The notes: generated by a model from the sequence alone, not told the origin. 64,000 nucleotides of DNA from Uranotaenia lowii (GCF_029784155.1 NC_073692.1:62935676-62999675); one strand, 5' to 3'; positions 46,979-58,678 are shown, counted from the first letter of the stretch. Program-made: numbers and translations.

Positions 46979-48445
46979 TTAGATAAGCATTTTGACCATC
47001 TTTTGTGGGAAACGGATTATCAAAATTTGATTTTGATTTGAAGTTTTTAGTAGAGTGTCCATTTCCCCCACAACATTCATTGGCATCAAATTATCAGAGC
47101 AGAAATAAACTTGTACATCGTCTGCAAACATCTGAACGCTACAGTATTTTAAAACTGATGGTAAGTCGTTTATAAATATGGAAAATAGAATAGCGCCTAA
47201 AATTGAGCCTTGAGGTACTCCTGATTCAATAGGCGTTAGTTCCAAAAAGCATCCATCTGTAAAAACTGCCTGGGAACGTCCTAGGAGATATGATTTTATC
47301 ATTTCAGCAGCAGGTCCAGAAAAAGAAAAGTGAGATATTAATTTTTGAACTAGCTTTTTGTGGGACACCCTATCAAAGGCTTTAGCAAAGTCTATGAGCA
47401 AATGAATGGCACGTCCTTTTTTATCAAGAGTTATGGCGATGTCATTGTGGACTTTCATTAAGGGGGGGGTAGGGTCTAACACTTTCAAAAAATCGATTTT
47501 TTTATTTTTTTATTTTCTTATTGTAAAACATTTCAAGAATGTTGTGTCAAATTTTCAAGTCAATTGAAGCAAAACTGTAGAAGTTATAGGCCTTTATCTC
47601 CTCCTATCTTATACTGCAAGAAAGCAAGAGCAGAAACTTCAAACGCGTTTTTCTCGAAAGCACATTTTTAAAGTCCGTGGACATCGTCATTTGAAAACTA
47701 CTTATCCGATTCTTTTCAAACTTGGAACATATTTTCTACATATAAAATGCCAGACCCCAACGTTTTTCTTTTTTGTTTTTTTTTTACTTTGGGGAGATTT
47801 TACAGGTGAAAAATGGCGGATTTTTAAGTGAAAAATCGTAGTTTTTACTTCCAACAGCCACAAAAATTTCATAAAAATATTTTTAAGTTAAATAAAAACG
47901 TTGGGGTCCAGAAAAACATCTATTAAAAATATTTTGCTCTGATTTTTTGACTTCAGATGATTCTGTGCTGAGATACAGTGTCCACCGCAAATCCTGTTTT
48001 CTAAAAGGCATCCTCGAAAATGCTTTGTCACCGACTCATTTTTCAATATTTTTCTTCGAAAAAATTACTAAATGTTCTTTTAACAATGCTTTGTATAATG
48101 CAAAAAATATGAATACATTTGTTTGAACGATAGCTCTAGAAAAAAATCGTGAAAATGGTGTTTTTTTTATACCCGTTAGACCCTACCCCCCCCTTAAGGT
48201 AGTTTCGGTACTATGGTAAGTTCTAAAGCCGGATTGATTATTACTAAGAAGGTTATGTTGATTAATGAAGTTCGAAATTTTTTACTTTATTAATTTTGCA
48301 AATACTTTTGAAACCGAACTCAGTAAGCTTATTGGTCTTAAGTTTGAAATACTATGATTATTGACTTTTTTGGGGATTGGAATTACCTTAACTTTTTTCC
48401 ACTGAAATGGAAATTTAGATGTTCTGATTATTTCTAATTTTTTTC
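46979..48445 (-). pseudogene. CR1/jockey-type reverse transcriptase remnant, split by a MITE
   Basis: Reading on the minus strand from 48445: FPFQWKKVKVIPIPKK, NLRPISLLSSVSKVFAKLI, a frameshift in an A-run near 48280, then NLLSNNQSGFRTYHSTETT. The MITE 47458-48197 intervenes, and the protein resumes at LMKVHNDIAITL, then LLIDFAKAFDRVSH (catalytic D), GVPQGSILGAILF and QMFADDVQVY (FADD). It decays after about 47040. The order and wording are those of CR1/jockey-clade RTs. There is no endonuclease and the copy is non-functional. Confidence 0.88.
47458..48197. mobile_element. TTAA-flanked MITE with GGGGGGGGTAGGGTCTAAC ends
   Basis: Perfect 19-bp inverted ends are flanked by TTAA at 47458-47461 and 48194-48197. 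Removing the insert and one TTAA restores a continuous RT reading frame across the site (Thr-Leu-Met), which confirms both boundaries. TTAA target sites are typical of the piggyBac and Kolobok superfamilies. The interior is AT-rich with no transposase. Confidence 0.92.
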
Positions 48446-48639
48446 TTTAAAAAAATTGAACTTTTACACAATTTATACATTTTGAAATTCTAACAAAAAT
48501 ATGATTTAGAATTTCTTCGACCAAAGTTAGCCCATGGCTGTAGCTTGATAGCCAATCGATTAAACGCCGTCGCATTGATTACCCTCTAAAAACCCTTACG
48601 AGCCAATTATGACTCCAGCAGTAAGTACAAGGGTAACAA

Positions 48640-49056
48640 CGTCCAAAAGCATCGCGACTGTTGCACCTCCGGAAAAAAAAGTTTTGGATCGACTTAGAGA
48701 AAGTTCAAAATTCCGTGACGGAAGCTGATATCGAGGACCTTGTCAAGAAATGCCTATCCTGCGATGCTGCTGAGGCACACCTTTTGGTAAAAAAAGACTC
48801 CGAATTATCCCAACTCAAGTCAGTCACTTCTAAAGTCGGTGTTGAATTAAGCCTAAAACCCGTGGTATTAGACGCTAGCAGATGGCCTGCTGGAGTGCTA
48901 TTCCGAGAATTCGAGGATTCTGACTCAAAAAACCTGTTCAGGCAATCTTTCCAAGTCCGCCATTTACAAAAAGGTTCCCACAAGCCAAGCTACACCGACA
49001 GCTGCACCCAGTGTCGATTTACTCCTACTGTGGGAACCGGTACTCCGGGGTTCTAA
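48640..49056 (+). pseudogene. Non-LTR ORF1-like fragment
   Basis: The frame encodes VTEADIEDLVKKCL, LVKKDSELSQLKSV and then DASRWPAGVLFREFED. The last words recall the W-P-x-G-x-x-F-R-E-F motif common near the end of ORF1 proteins of jockey/CR1-type insect retrotransposons. It ends at a TAA at 49054-49056. It may be the 5' half of the jockey-like element that resumes at 53496, split by the R1-type insertion. Confidence 0.5.
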
Positions 49057-49165
49057 CCCCAGCTTCTGTTCGCGATGGACGTTAGTTTACTCAACCCCGC
49101 TTCGACACGATGACAATGACCCTACATCTGCTCTTCCTTGCACCGACAATGGTTCTTCAATGGTA

Positions 49166-49790
49166 TCATCAGTCGTCCCGGCCCTGAGTTCGATTGTTGT
49201 AATGAGGCTCTCCTGCCTGCATCCTCAGGCAAGTAAGTACAAACGTTGTTCAAGAACCTTCCCATTGCGTGACGAAATTTTAGTTTCCTGCTGCTCAGAC
49301 ATGGCATTCTCTGACCTGAATCACCTGCTACCTGCCTTCAAGTACGCTCGTACTACAGCTTCTTCATGGGCTTTTTCATCGGGACGCAACGACCAAGACA
49401 CTTATGAGACCTTTGAGTCCATCGACTCAGTCGCGCTGATTCTCGCCTGCGTCATCAGTCGTCCCGGCCCTGAGTTCGATTTTGGCGACGGGGTTCTCCA
49501 GCCTGCAACTACAGTCAAGTATCCATTTTATGTTGGCCTTCCTCTTCGTGATGGAATCTCCATTTCCAGTGCACTGCGAGCCTATCAACGTGTTACACTC
49601 ACTAGTTCTTCGGCACGCTCTTTTCCGAACCTCGAAAATGTAGCAACTTGTACAAGGCCTCAAGCACCGGGATGCAACGTATCAAGTCTAACGGAGACCC
49701 TTTTGCCCTTCGACTCAGTCGCGCTGTTTCCCGCCAGCGTCTTCAGAGTTTCCGGTCAAGCAGGCGGATGACAATGCTCACGAAACTGGT
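49166..49790 (+). repeat. Tandem repeat of about 286 bp, 5' of the R1-type ORF
   Basis: TCATCAGTCGTCCCGGCCCT begins at 49166 and again at 49452. CGACTCAGTCGCGCTG occurs at about 49423 and 49711. Two diverged full units and a partial third are therefore present. Tandem units at the 5' end are common in non-LTR elements and may carry promoter function. A 203-codon frame runs through them but has no recognisable motif. Confidence 0.7.
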
Positions 49791-49837
49791 GGCTTAGACT
49801 GCCAGGCATACAAAAAGGCAAAGGCAAGCCAGTAAAA

Positions 49838-52816
49838 TTGGATGTAATCCAGCTAAACCTCAACCATAGCGAGGTCGCACAGCTTCTGTTGGAGCAAACG
49901 GTAGGCGAAAGAAAGTGCGACGTGGCTCTTTTATCAGAACCATACAGAATCCCGTCTGGAAACGGTAATTGGGCAGCGGACAGGTCTGGCTCAGCTGCTG
50001 TCTACGCCACGGGACGTTTTCCTATCCAGGAGATAGTGGTAGATTCTCGGGACGGATTCGTGATTGCCAAAATTAACGGCATCTTTTTCTGTAGCTGCTA
50101 CGCTCCACCAAGATGGACGATCGTGGAATTCAACACAATGTTAGACGAACTCACTCACGAACTGACAGGAAAGGTCCCTGTTGTAATAGGAGGAGACTTC
50201 AACGCCTGGGCGGTAAACTGGGGTAGTAGGTGCAACAACCCTAGGGGCCACAGTCTACTAGAGTCTTTCGCAAGACTGGAAGTTGAGTTGTGCAACACTG
50301 GATCCATCAGCACCTATCGCAAGCATGGAATACCAGATAGAACGTCAGTGATCGATATCACCTTTGCGAGTCCATCATTAAAAGCCGATATGAATTGGAG
50401 AGTGTGTGACGATTATACACACAGCGATCACCAGGCGATACGCTATAGCGTAGGAAACCCAAATCCGGTGGCGGTAAGGCAGCTGCCAGTGCACGAGCGG
50501 AGATGGAAGACTAAAGTTTTCGACAAAGAAGTGTGCACCGAAGCTGTATACATGCAGGACTCATCCCAGGTCCATAATGCTGAGCAGCTGACGAAAATGA
50601 TGGTAGCGGTGTGCGATATGACCATGCCCAGAAGAAATACACCGAAGTGGTGGCGACGACCGGCTTACTGGTGGACTTCAGAAATAGCTGAGCTTCGTAC
50701 TAGCTGTCTAAAAGCGAGACGACGAGCTCAACGGGCGAGAAATGAAGCCGACAGAGAAACGAGAGGTGCCGTTTACCGAGCAGCCAGGGTGGCACTTAAG
50801 CGAGCTATTAAAACAAGCAAAGAAAACTGCTACAGAGCGTTATGCCAGAGCGTAGATGATAACCCATGGGGCCAAGCCTATAGAGTTGCACTGGCGAGAT
50901 TAGGTGGCCCAAGGTCGCCGACCGAAAAGTGTCCGGAAAAACTGAGAGAGATCGTTGCACATCTTTTCCCGCAGCATGGCCCGACGCAGTGGCCACTTAC
51001 CCCGTACGACGCGGGTGCCCACGACATCGAGCCAGTAACGAACGAAGAACTCGTGGCTATCGCTAAGAAACTTGCGGTGAATAAGGCCCCTGGTCCGGAC
51101 GGAATCCCAAATGCAGTGCTGAAGGTGGCGGTACAGACCATTCCGGATACCTTCAGAGTGGTGCTACAAAAGTGTCTCGACGAGGGATCTTTTCCCAATT
51201 CGTGGAAAACGGCGAAGTTGGTGCTACTACCGAAACCTGGGAAACCCCCTGGGCATCCATCATCATATAGACCCATTTGTCTGCTGGACACCCTTGGTAA
51301 GCTACTGGAGAGGATAATATTAAACAGACTTATTATCTACACAGAAGGCGGAAGTGGACTGTCGGACAGACAGTTCGGTTTTCGGAAAGGGAGATCTACG
51401 GTGGACGCCATCCGTATGGTGACAGAGTACGCGAAGCGCGCATATAAAATGAAGCGGACAGGTGTTCGTCTCTGCGCCATTGTGACGATCGACGTTAAGA
51501 ATGCCTTCAACAATGCCAGCTGGGAAGCGATTGCCAAAGCGCTTCACAGGATGCTTGTTCCCAATACTCTCTGCAGGATAATAGGAAGCTTCTTCGAAAA
51601 TCGAATCCTGACGTACGAAACCGAAACTGGGATACGATCTACTGCCCTAACAGCGGGTGTTCCACAGGGTTCCATACTCGGACCTGTGCTTTGGAATGCC
51701 ATGTATAATGAGGTGTTAACGCTGAAACTGCCAGCAGGCGTGCAGATAGTCGGATTTGCTGACGATATCGTGCTCATGATTACCGGCGAAACTATCGAGG
51801 AGGTAGAAGACCTTGCAACGGTGTCCGTAGAAAGGGTTGGCATCTGGATGGAGGGAGTTAAGCTTCAGATAGCTCACCATAAAACTGAAGTTCTGCTCGT
51901 GACCAATAAAAGAGTTGTGCCGCACATGGAGATTACTGTTGGAGGGCACACGACATCTTCGAAACAGCAGCTGAAATACCTTGGAGTAATGGTCGACCAT
52001 CGCTTAAGTTTTGCTGCGCATGTCAAATACTGTTGCGAAAGTGCATCGAAAGTCATAGATTCATTGGCCTGGATTATGCCGAACTGCCATGGTCCAAAGA
52101 GTAGCAAGAGACGTCTCCTTGCGAGCGTAGCACTGTCGAAACTACGATACGGAGGAGCGGTCTGGAGCTCCGCGATAGAGGTAGAGCGCAAAAGATCCAA
52201 ATTACGGAGCACACATCGGTTGATAGCCATGCGAGTTTCCTGTGCGTACAGGACCATATCAGCAGATGCAGCTTTTGTTATCGCGGGCATGGTTCCCATC
52301 GACATAACTCTGGCGGAGGATATGGAATGTTACAAAGCAAGAGCTGTTAGAGGAGTGCGTAATATTCAACGAGCAGCGTCAATGCTCAAGTGGCAGGAGC
52401 AATGGGACGCATCGAACAACGCAAGATGGACGCATAGGCTAATCCCGAGACTTTCAGACTGGGTAAATCGGAAGTATGGAGAGGTCAACTTCTACCTGAC
52501 GCAGTTCCTTTCGGGTCATGGGTGCTTTAAGCAATACCTTCATCGATTTAAGCTTATCAGCTCGCCTTATTGCCCGGAATGCGTAGAGATGGAGGAATCG
52601 GCAGAACATGCTATCTTTGTCTGCCCCAGGTTCAATTCAAGGCGTCAACAACTTCAAAATTTGAACGCTGAAAACATAGTGAGTGAAATGTGTCGCGACG
52701 AACAGTCATGGCGTGCTATAGTCGACGAAATCTCGCAAATCATGCGTGATCTGATAAGGATCAGGAAAGATGATGAACGGAGAGAGCTAGATAGTCAACC
52801 AAATTTGACAAGCTAA
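49838..52816 (+). CDS. R1-type non-LTR retrotransposon ORF2 (endonuclease and RT)
   Basis: An uninterrupted frame of 992 codons. The AP-type endonuclease starts at DVIQLNLNHSEVAQLLLEQ, with the catalytic E in LLSEPYR, VVIGGDFNAWAV, DRTSVIDITFAS and the SDHQA motif. RT spans residues about 410-680: NKAPGPDGIPNAVLK, SYRPICLLDTLGKLLERII, FGFRKGRSTVDAI, TIDVKNAFNNASW, GVPQGSILGPVLW and GFADDIVLM. A C-terminal Cys/His cluster (CPECVEMEESAEHAIFVC) is typical of R1-clade elements. The frame opens with TTG and stays open a little upstream; no ATG lies at the expected start, so translation may begin upstream, by overlap with an ORF1, or the start is lost. A 3' UTR follows to a poly(A) at 53479-53495. 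Confidence 0.9.
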   Translation: MDVIQLNLNHSEVAQLLLEQTVGERKCDVALLSEPYRIPSGNGNWAADRSGSAAVYATGRFPIQEIVVDSRDGFVIAKINGIFFCSCYAPPRWTIVEFNTMLDELTHELTGKVPVVIGGDFNAWAVNWGSRCNNPRGHSLLESFARLEVELCNTGSISTYRKHGIPDRTSVIDITFASPSLKADMNWRVCDDYTHSDHQAIRYSVGNPNPVAVRQLPVHERRWKTKVFDKEVCTEAVYMQDSSQVHNAEQLTKMMVAVCDMTMPRRNTPKWWRRPAYWWTSEIAELRTSCLKARRRAQRARNEADRETRGAVYRAARVALKRAIKTSKENCYRALCQSVDDNPWGQAYRVALARLGGPRSPTEKCPEKLREIVAHLFPQHGPTQWPLTPYDAGAHDIEPVTNEELVAIAKKLAVNKAPGPDGIPNAVLKVAVQTIPDTFRVVLQKCLDEGSFPNSWKTAKLVLLPKPGKPPGHPSSYRPICLLDTLGKLLERIILNRLIIYTEGGSGLSDRQFGFRKGRSTVDAIRMVTEYAKRAYKMKRTGVRLCAIVTIDVKNAFNNASWEAIAKALHRMLVPNTLCRIIGSFFENRILTYETETGIRSTALTAGVPQGSILGPVLWNAMYNEVLTLKLPAGVQIVGFADDIVLMITGETIEEVEDLATVSVERVGIWMEGVKLQIAHHKTEVLLVTNKRVVPHMEITVGGHTTSSKQQLKYLGVMVDHRLSFAAHVKYCCESASKVIDSLAWIMPNCHGPKSSKRRLLASVALSKLRYGGAVWSSAIEVERKRSKLRSTHRLIAMRVSCAYRTISADAAFVIAGMVPIDITLAEDMECYKARAVRGVRNIQRAASMLKWQEQWDASNNARWTHRLIPRLSDWVNRKYGEVNFYLTQFLSGHGCFKQYLHRFKLISSPYCPECVEMEESAEHAIFVCPRFNSRRQQLQNLNAENIVSEMCRDEQSWRAIVDEISQIMRDLIRIRKDDERRELDSQPNLTS

Positions 52817-53058
52817 TGAAAGGTCTTGGGCCTCGTATGACACTTCAATTCAAAAGCAACGCGATCTTAGGGCGCGGTATAACCCTAATCTGGACTCATA
52901 CGTGTGGTGGGACTTAAAAGGTCACACGTACTCAGCTACGATCTTTCCTGCAGCAAAAGGAAGCGTAGATACCATTCGGGGTGGTCGTGTCGGGATTCTA
53001 GCTTGGTAGTTTCTCAATCGGCCATGCCTTGGTGGTTAGAAATCCTGCGGAAGTGGTT

Positions 53059-53200
53059 GCTGTGACGGGCGCGAGTTACTTTGAAAGCGTTACCTAACCG
53101 GCACACGTTTCGAGGTCCCCGGGATAGTGGATGCTGTGACGGGCGTGAGTTATTATGAAAGCGTTACCTAACCGGCACACGTTTCGGGGTCTTCCGTACC
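53059..53200 (+). repeat. 74-bp direct repeat in the R1-type 3' UTR
   Basis: GCTGTGACGGGCGCGAGTTA begins at 53059, and its near copy begins at 53133. Both continue through GAAAGCGTTACCTAACCGGC and ACACGTTTCG. This is probably a structural feature of the element's 3' UTR. Confidence 0.8.
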
Positions 53201-53478
53201 AGTCTGAAGTTGGCGAGAGAGAAGAAGAAGAAGGAGAAAAAAGGAGAAAAAGGATATAGCAGAACGAGGATCAAAGAGAAATAGAGGAAAAATTGAGAAA
53301 GAGGAAAAGGGTGAGATGTATAAGTGCATGAGCACAGCCTACCCCTTGATGTAGTATCATAGGGTGAAACCAAGGGGCACATCTGGCACACGAAGCCCAA
53401 GGTGGTTTTAGTGGGACGAACCCACACACGGCAGCAAACACCCGGCTGTTATGGTTTGAAGTCAAATTTCCATCTTGT

Positions 53479-53495
53479 AAAAAAAAAAAAAAAAA
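53479..53495 (+). other. Poly(A) end of the R1-type element
   Basis: A run of A residues closes the 3' UTR about 660 bp after the ORF2 stop. Directly behind it, coding sequence of a different (jockey-like) element begins, marking the 3' insertion boundary. Confidence 0.75.
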
Positions 53496-55190
53496 GACAG
53501 CGGGATGAACCTGGTCAGCCAACCCAAATGTTTCTGGATGACAATACGACCAACTCTGATCGTGGAGTCTGTGACCTCTTTATCGAAAAATTCGCGTCTA
53601 TCTATAATACAGCGTCAAAATCCCCTGAATATTAGAATGGTTCAGTCAGGAATATTGCGCCACTGGGCTTCTCTATAAACAACATTGTGGTTGAGGATGC
53701 AGCCATCTCAAAAGCAGCAGCTAAGCTCAAAAATTTTTTCTCTACGGGTCCGGACGGAATATCTGCTACTTTTTTTAAACGTTTTGCTGACTCCTGTTAG
53801 GCTTAATTTCCAAGCTACACTTGACAGAGCTACCTTCTCCTAACTGTGGAAGGAGGCTTTCATGTTTCCGGTGTATAAAAAAGGTAACAAGAGAGGTGTC
53901 AACAACTTCCGGGGAATCTCGACATTATGCGTAGTATCCAAACTATTTGAACTGGTGGTCTGACGATCAACGCGGCTTCATGCCCAAGCGCTCCACGTCA
54001 ACTAGCCTTCTGACGTTTACTTCTTACGTGCATGAAAGTTTTACTGCGAGGTCTCAAACCGATGCTATTTACACCGATTTGTCTGCGGCATTCCACCCCG
54101 ATATTGCCATTGGAAAGCTCGAACGCCTGGGTTTCTGTGGAACTCTTCTTGGCTGGTTCCAGAGCTACCTATTTGGACCTTTCTTTCTCCAGACAATTCT
54201 CTGTTTCTTCTAGTGTGCCTCAGGGAGGCCATTTAGGGCCGATTATCTTCTTAATCTACTTCAACGATGCACTCTCACTCATCGACGGTCCAAAGCTATG
54301 CTATGCTGACGACCTGAATAGGACGATTTTGATTTCCTACAAAATCAATTTAACCTCTTCGCACACTGGTGTGACATAAACTGTCTGCCTTTGAATCACA
54401 GTAAATGTGCAGTCATCAGCTTTTCAAAAAGTACTTTTCCGCTGAGTACTTCCTCGGAGATGAGCCAATTGCACGCGTAGAGCACATCAATGATCTGGGC
54501 GTAATTCTAGACCGGAAGCTGGAATTCAGGACACATACAAACTACGTTGTCGACAAAGCTTCGAGAAGACTTGGATTCTTATTTTGAGTGTCTAAGGACT
54601 TCAAGGATGTGTGCCTGTGCCTGAGAAGTTTGTATTGCAGTATTGAATATGAATCAGCTGATTGGTGTCCCTACAACTAGAATGCGGCCGAACGGATCGA
54701 GGCTATACAGCATGCGCTTCTTGCGATTCGCCCTAAGACACCTGCATTGGCAAGACCCGTTTCACTTGCCAAGCTATGAACATCGATGCCGTCTCATAAA
54801 CATAGATGCTCTTCAAGCTCGCAGAAACGCAGCATGAGCTTCCTTCGTCGCCGATCTCTTGACATCTTGAATTGACTGCCCTACACTCCTGGAAACCATT
54901 CCTCTAAGTGTGCGACCCCGTGGACTTAGAAAAAAGGTCTTCGATTGTATGATCCCATTCGATTGAACAATTATGGAGCTAATAGCACTATCATCGGTGT
55001 TATGAAAACATTGAACCGTTTTTCTGAGCACTTCGACTTCGACGTTTCGGGAGATGATTTCCGTAGTAAAATTTAAGTGTATTAAAAACCCTGTAATTAG
55101 ACTAAGTACTCTTTTTATATTCATTTTAAGTCATCATTTGGACCAATATGTGCTTGGTTGATTTGCAATAAATAAATACTTTTAAATTCT
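53496..55190 (+). pseudogene. Jockey/I-like RT remnant, heavily degraded
   Basis: Fragments in shifting frames keep order. They include FIEKFASIYN, FFSTGPDGISATFF, SSVPQGGHLGPIIFLIYFND and KLCYADDL (YADD), then HINDLGVILDRKLEF and RIEAIQHALLAIR. A C-terminal SEHFDFDVSGDDF precedes the stop at about 55076, and AATAAATAAATAC ends the element. Many stops and frameshifts rule out function. The R1-type element to its left appears to have inserted into it. Confidence 0.8.
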
Positions 55191-56908
55191 CCATCCAGAA
55201 ATCTTAAGGAGCATTTCGGGTTCAATGATTCAAGGTGCATGTGAGTAGTCCTTCAAGCTAAGCTAAGCTAAAAGTTGGTGGTATATGATAAAAAAACCAA
55301 TATAAAGTTTTTAGGTGATATCATTAAGCCAATCCGTCATACTGGGTAAAGTTTTTGACGGCATCGACAAATAAAAAAAAAAGTATGTTTTTTGCTCGAT
55401 TTTTAAATTTTCTTTGCAAAACTCGAGTCGTAAATTTATTCAATGAGGCTTGTCGAGTTGGATAATTATGTTGTGTGCTAAAAATGAGTTTTGCAACGAG
55501 TTACATACACAATTGTAAGCAAATTCGAATAATTCCCTTGAAAATATATTAACATATAGCGGACCAAATACGAGAAATCTCGTTTTTTTTTATGCCGCGA
55601 ATGCTCTACCCTCAGAAGCATAACTCGAATGGCATAAATTGTAGGTACCGACCATAAAACTATATTCTACAAAATTAAGTAAAACACATTCAGCTACTCC
55701 AAAAAATAAAATTTGTAGAATTTGGCATTTGGTCCCTTTGTTTTCAAGAAAAAGAATCTTTGATATAGATGTTTCTCGGCTTAGATTTCTTCACGGTCCT
55801 TAATGTGTTAATTAACCTACAAAAAGCATATCTCAACAATGAATCGCGTGTACAGGAGGGTGTTCAATAAGTTCGAATACAGTTTTAAACCATAAGGTGT
55901 GGTAAAGCCGTAACATATAGATACATCTAATTTTTTTTAGAGTAATTTTGTGCTATCATCAGACAAAATATTCCTGGTGTCGAAGAATTAATTTTCATTA
56001 AGTGTTCGGTTTTTATCATCCTTTTCACACCACAAGTACTGGTACAGGCAAAAAATCCAATTTATTGACCAAAATAAATAGTTTACAGGTCACCTAATCT
56101 GCCTTCTTTGGTTTCTCATGATCATTGATAATGTCAAGATAGAACAAGTACAGAAATCCTAATTTTGTCTCATATAGCATCCTTTTTTTTTCTTCAAATT
56201 ATGTGTGAAATGTCGAAAAAGTAGCTACGTGCTAGCTGATTTTCATCAAAAAGCTTATCAACGTGATGGAACATAGAATAACTGCTCATCATAAATAGAT
56301 GAAAACCATTAAATATGTGCTTGTGTAACTTTGTATTAAGTTTACATTGATCATTAATGGATTTTTGTCTAATTTTGCATGCAGTGTTTATTTTAAAAGG
56401 TCATTTTACGCAGAATAATACAGGTTTTTAAAAATATTGGCTCAAAATGAAAAGTGACTTGCCCTTCAAATATAGCTCTCTTGGATTGGTTAATTATATC
56501 ATACATGTGGTCGAGAATAAACAAATGCAGGAAACCTGTTTTGACTCTCTATAAAATTCGTCAGCATTCTTATGGGGAACGAAATTTCAACAATAGAGGA
56601 GCGTGCCGCGTACAGTAGACTCGAGGAGCCGCTGATGCTCATATATGTAATTGATTTAAGGTAAAAAATTTCCTAAACAAAAGGTGTGATTGACCATTAT
56701 TGAATTACCTTTCCATTTGAGTAAAAAAATCTGTCCAGTTGATTTTGAATTACCGTTATTTTAATTTTTATTCGAACTTATTGAACACCCTGTTGACGAC
56801 CTTGCCAAATGAATGGAAATTTCTGATCAAGGAAGGTCGTGGACTGTACATTTCGACTCTGAAAACAGTATCAAAAAGTAGCACTGAATTGCATAAAAAC
56901 CTTTTCTC
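55191..56908. other. AT-rich intergenic DNA
   Basis: No gene is supported. An AGCTAAGCTAAGCTAA micro-repeat occurs at about 55257. Confidence 0.5.
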
Positions 56909-57773
56909 CAGTGTCCGGCACAAAAACGCTAATCCGCTAATCGCTAACTAGTCCGCTAACTTTCGGTTAGCGAATTAATTTTCTCGCTATATTTTTCTTC
57001 AGCTAGCGGATTAGAAAGTTCCGCTAATTTCTAGTTCCGCTAACTGAAGAACGCTATCTCTTTGAAGTGTTAATTTGGCCATAGACTTATAGATAAAAAA
57101 AAATCAGCATCATTTAGATTTAAAATTATTAATCCGATCAGGTATTTAAATTTTCGTTAAAGATTGATTTCAGAAGCTATTCGATCTCGATTTTGACTGG
57201 AATCATAGGAATAAGCGTCTTTTTGAATTGTCTTTACTTGAATTTATGTCTTAAGCATAAGCCTTTTTTGAATATAAAAGAGATGAAAAAGTTGTGAAAA
57301 ATTAAAATTTCCAGAACAAAATAAGTCAATAAATCCATCAACCTTTTGAGCATTAATTTTGAAAATCAATGAAAATCTATTTCGGACCAAACAAAACATC
57401 TACCTTAAGAGAATCTTTGCATTGACTGATGAAAAAAAAAAAATAACGGGTGAATATTTAGAAAAATTTGGTTAATTTTTTTTTTTTTTAGCAACTGTCC
57501 ATAACAGAAATATTACAAAATAATTTCGAAAACGGCCCCTATTGAGATCATTTAACAACTTTTCTAGTCAATATTATAATTAATGATGACTGCAAAATTT
57601 GTGTTTTGCTGTCTTTTTCAAAACTTTTTACTATCGATTAGCGATTAGCGGTTTATTATAGATCGATAACTTTAACGCAACATTTAGCGGTTTTAATTAG
57701 CGATCGCTAACTTTGACCGAAATAGCGATCTAATTAGCGCCGCTAACTTTTCAGTTAGCGATGCCGAACACAG
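56909..57773. mobile_element. Non-autonomous hAT-like element
   Basis: The ends are CAGTGTCCGGCA and, reverse-complemented at the right, CTGTGTTCGGCA. The element is flanked by the identical 8-bp duplication CTTTTCTC (56901-56908 and 57774-57781), as expected for hAT. Both subterminal regions (56925-57055 and 57640-57760) are packed with GCTAA/TTAGC words in both orientations, probably transposase-binding repeats. The AT-rich centre has no coding capacity. Confidence 0.92.
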
Positions 57774-57781
57774 CTTTTCTC

Positions 57782-58678
57782 ATACCAAAGCGCAAATTGT
57801 TTCATTTTTATCTTGTAGGATTTCTAATGCCGGATTTTCAGTTTCATTCGCAGAAGTTAAGCCCCTTCTTTTTTCGCGATAAGAAGCCCGCAGATTTACT
57901 GCAAATCAGAGCTCCAGATAATCGGGTGTCAAAGCGTAGCGACCTTCCCTGTTAAATTAAGGCACACCGCCCCGATAAGACTCTGGTAATCCAGTTTTTG
58001 ACAACCGGTCGATCATTTTTTTTCCAAATTCCACTGTGATTGATTAGCTTGGAGCCCGCGGCTATCATGCTTCCTAATTCGTCAATAAAAGTCGATGAAA
58101 ATGAACAAACACGCCAGCTAGCGATCCGTCATCGGAGCCACCACCCTCACTCGATAAGGGGAGAAAAAATTGTGATAATTTTGTACGAAAGGTGTGCGAT
58201 CTGTGTTTATTTTTGTTTGATAAAATCGGACAGGTGTAATTGATTTAGATAGGGTGGGGGCGTACTTGTCAAGTTGATTAATGTTAACTCAGAAAAAAAA
58301 TCGAAGAAATGAAAGATTGATTTGTGTATGAGTTTCGATTTATTATGACTAGCTTAGCGATAATTACACAATTCGTTAAAAATTTTCAGCGACCTCGTTT
58401 CTCGTTCCAGTGTTGCCGTCTCGATTCTTCGGAAAGCATCCCTCCCTGAGCGGGATGCTCCTGACCAGTGTTGTTGTTGAGCATTCTCGATTTCGGTATG
58501 TTGGTTGCTGGTGATCACTCAGCTACGCACACGCAAGTTCACGCACACACACATTCATGATGAAGTTCGATTTAAGTTTGACAAAGAGAGAATGTTTTTT
58601 TTTTATGAACGGTGATGGAGATTTGGGATGATCGGTGAACGATTTATTTTGGTTTTTCTGGTGAATGATTTCTATTTT
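57782..58678. other. Flank and probable 3' UTR of the Ly6 last exon
   Basis: On the minus strand, AATAAA-type polyadenylation signals occur about 30 bp after the stop (58643-58648) and at about 58339-58344. The stretch nearest the stop is therefore likely 3' UTR. A short CA-rich run lies at about 58540-58553. No other gene is supported. Confidence 0.5.

Noticed and set aside
49160..49771. A 203-codon protein 5' of the R1-type ORF2
   Set aside because: It runs through a tandem repeat and shows no ORF1 motif such as CCHC knuckles; more likely untranslated 5' sequence.
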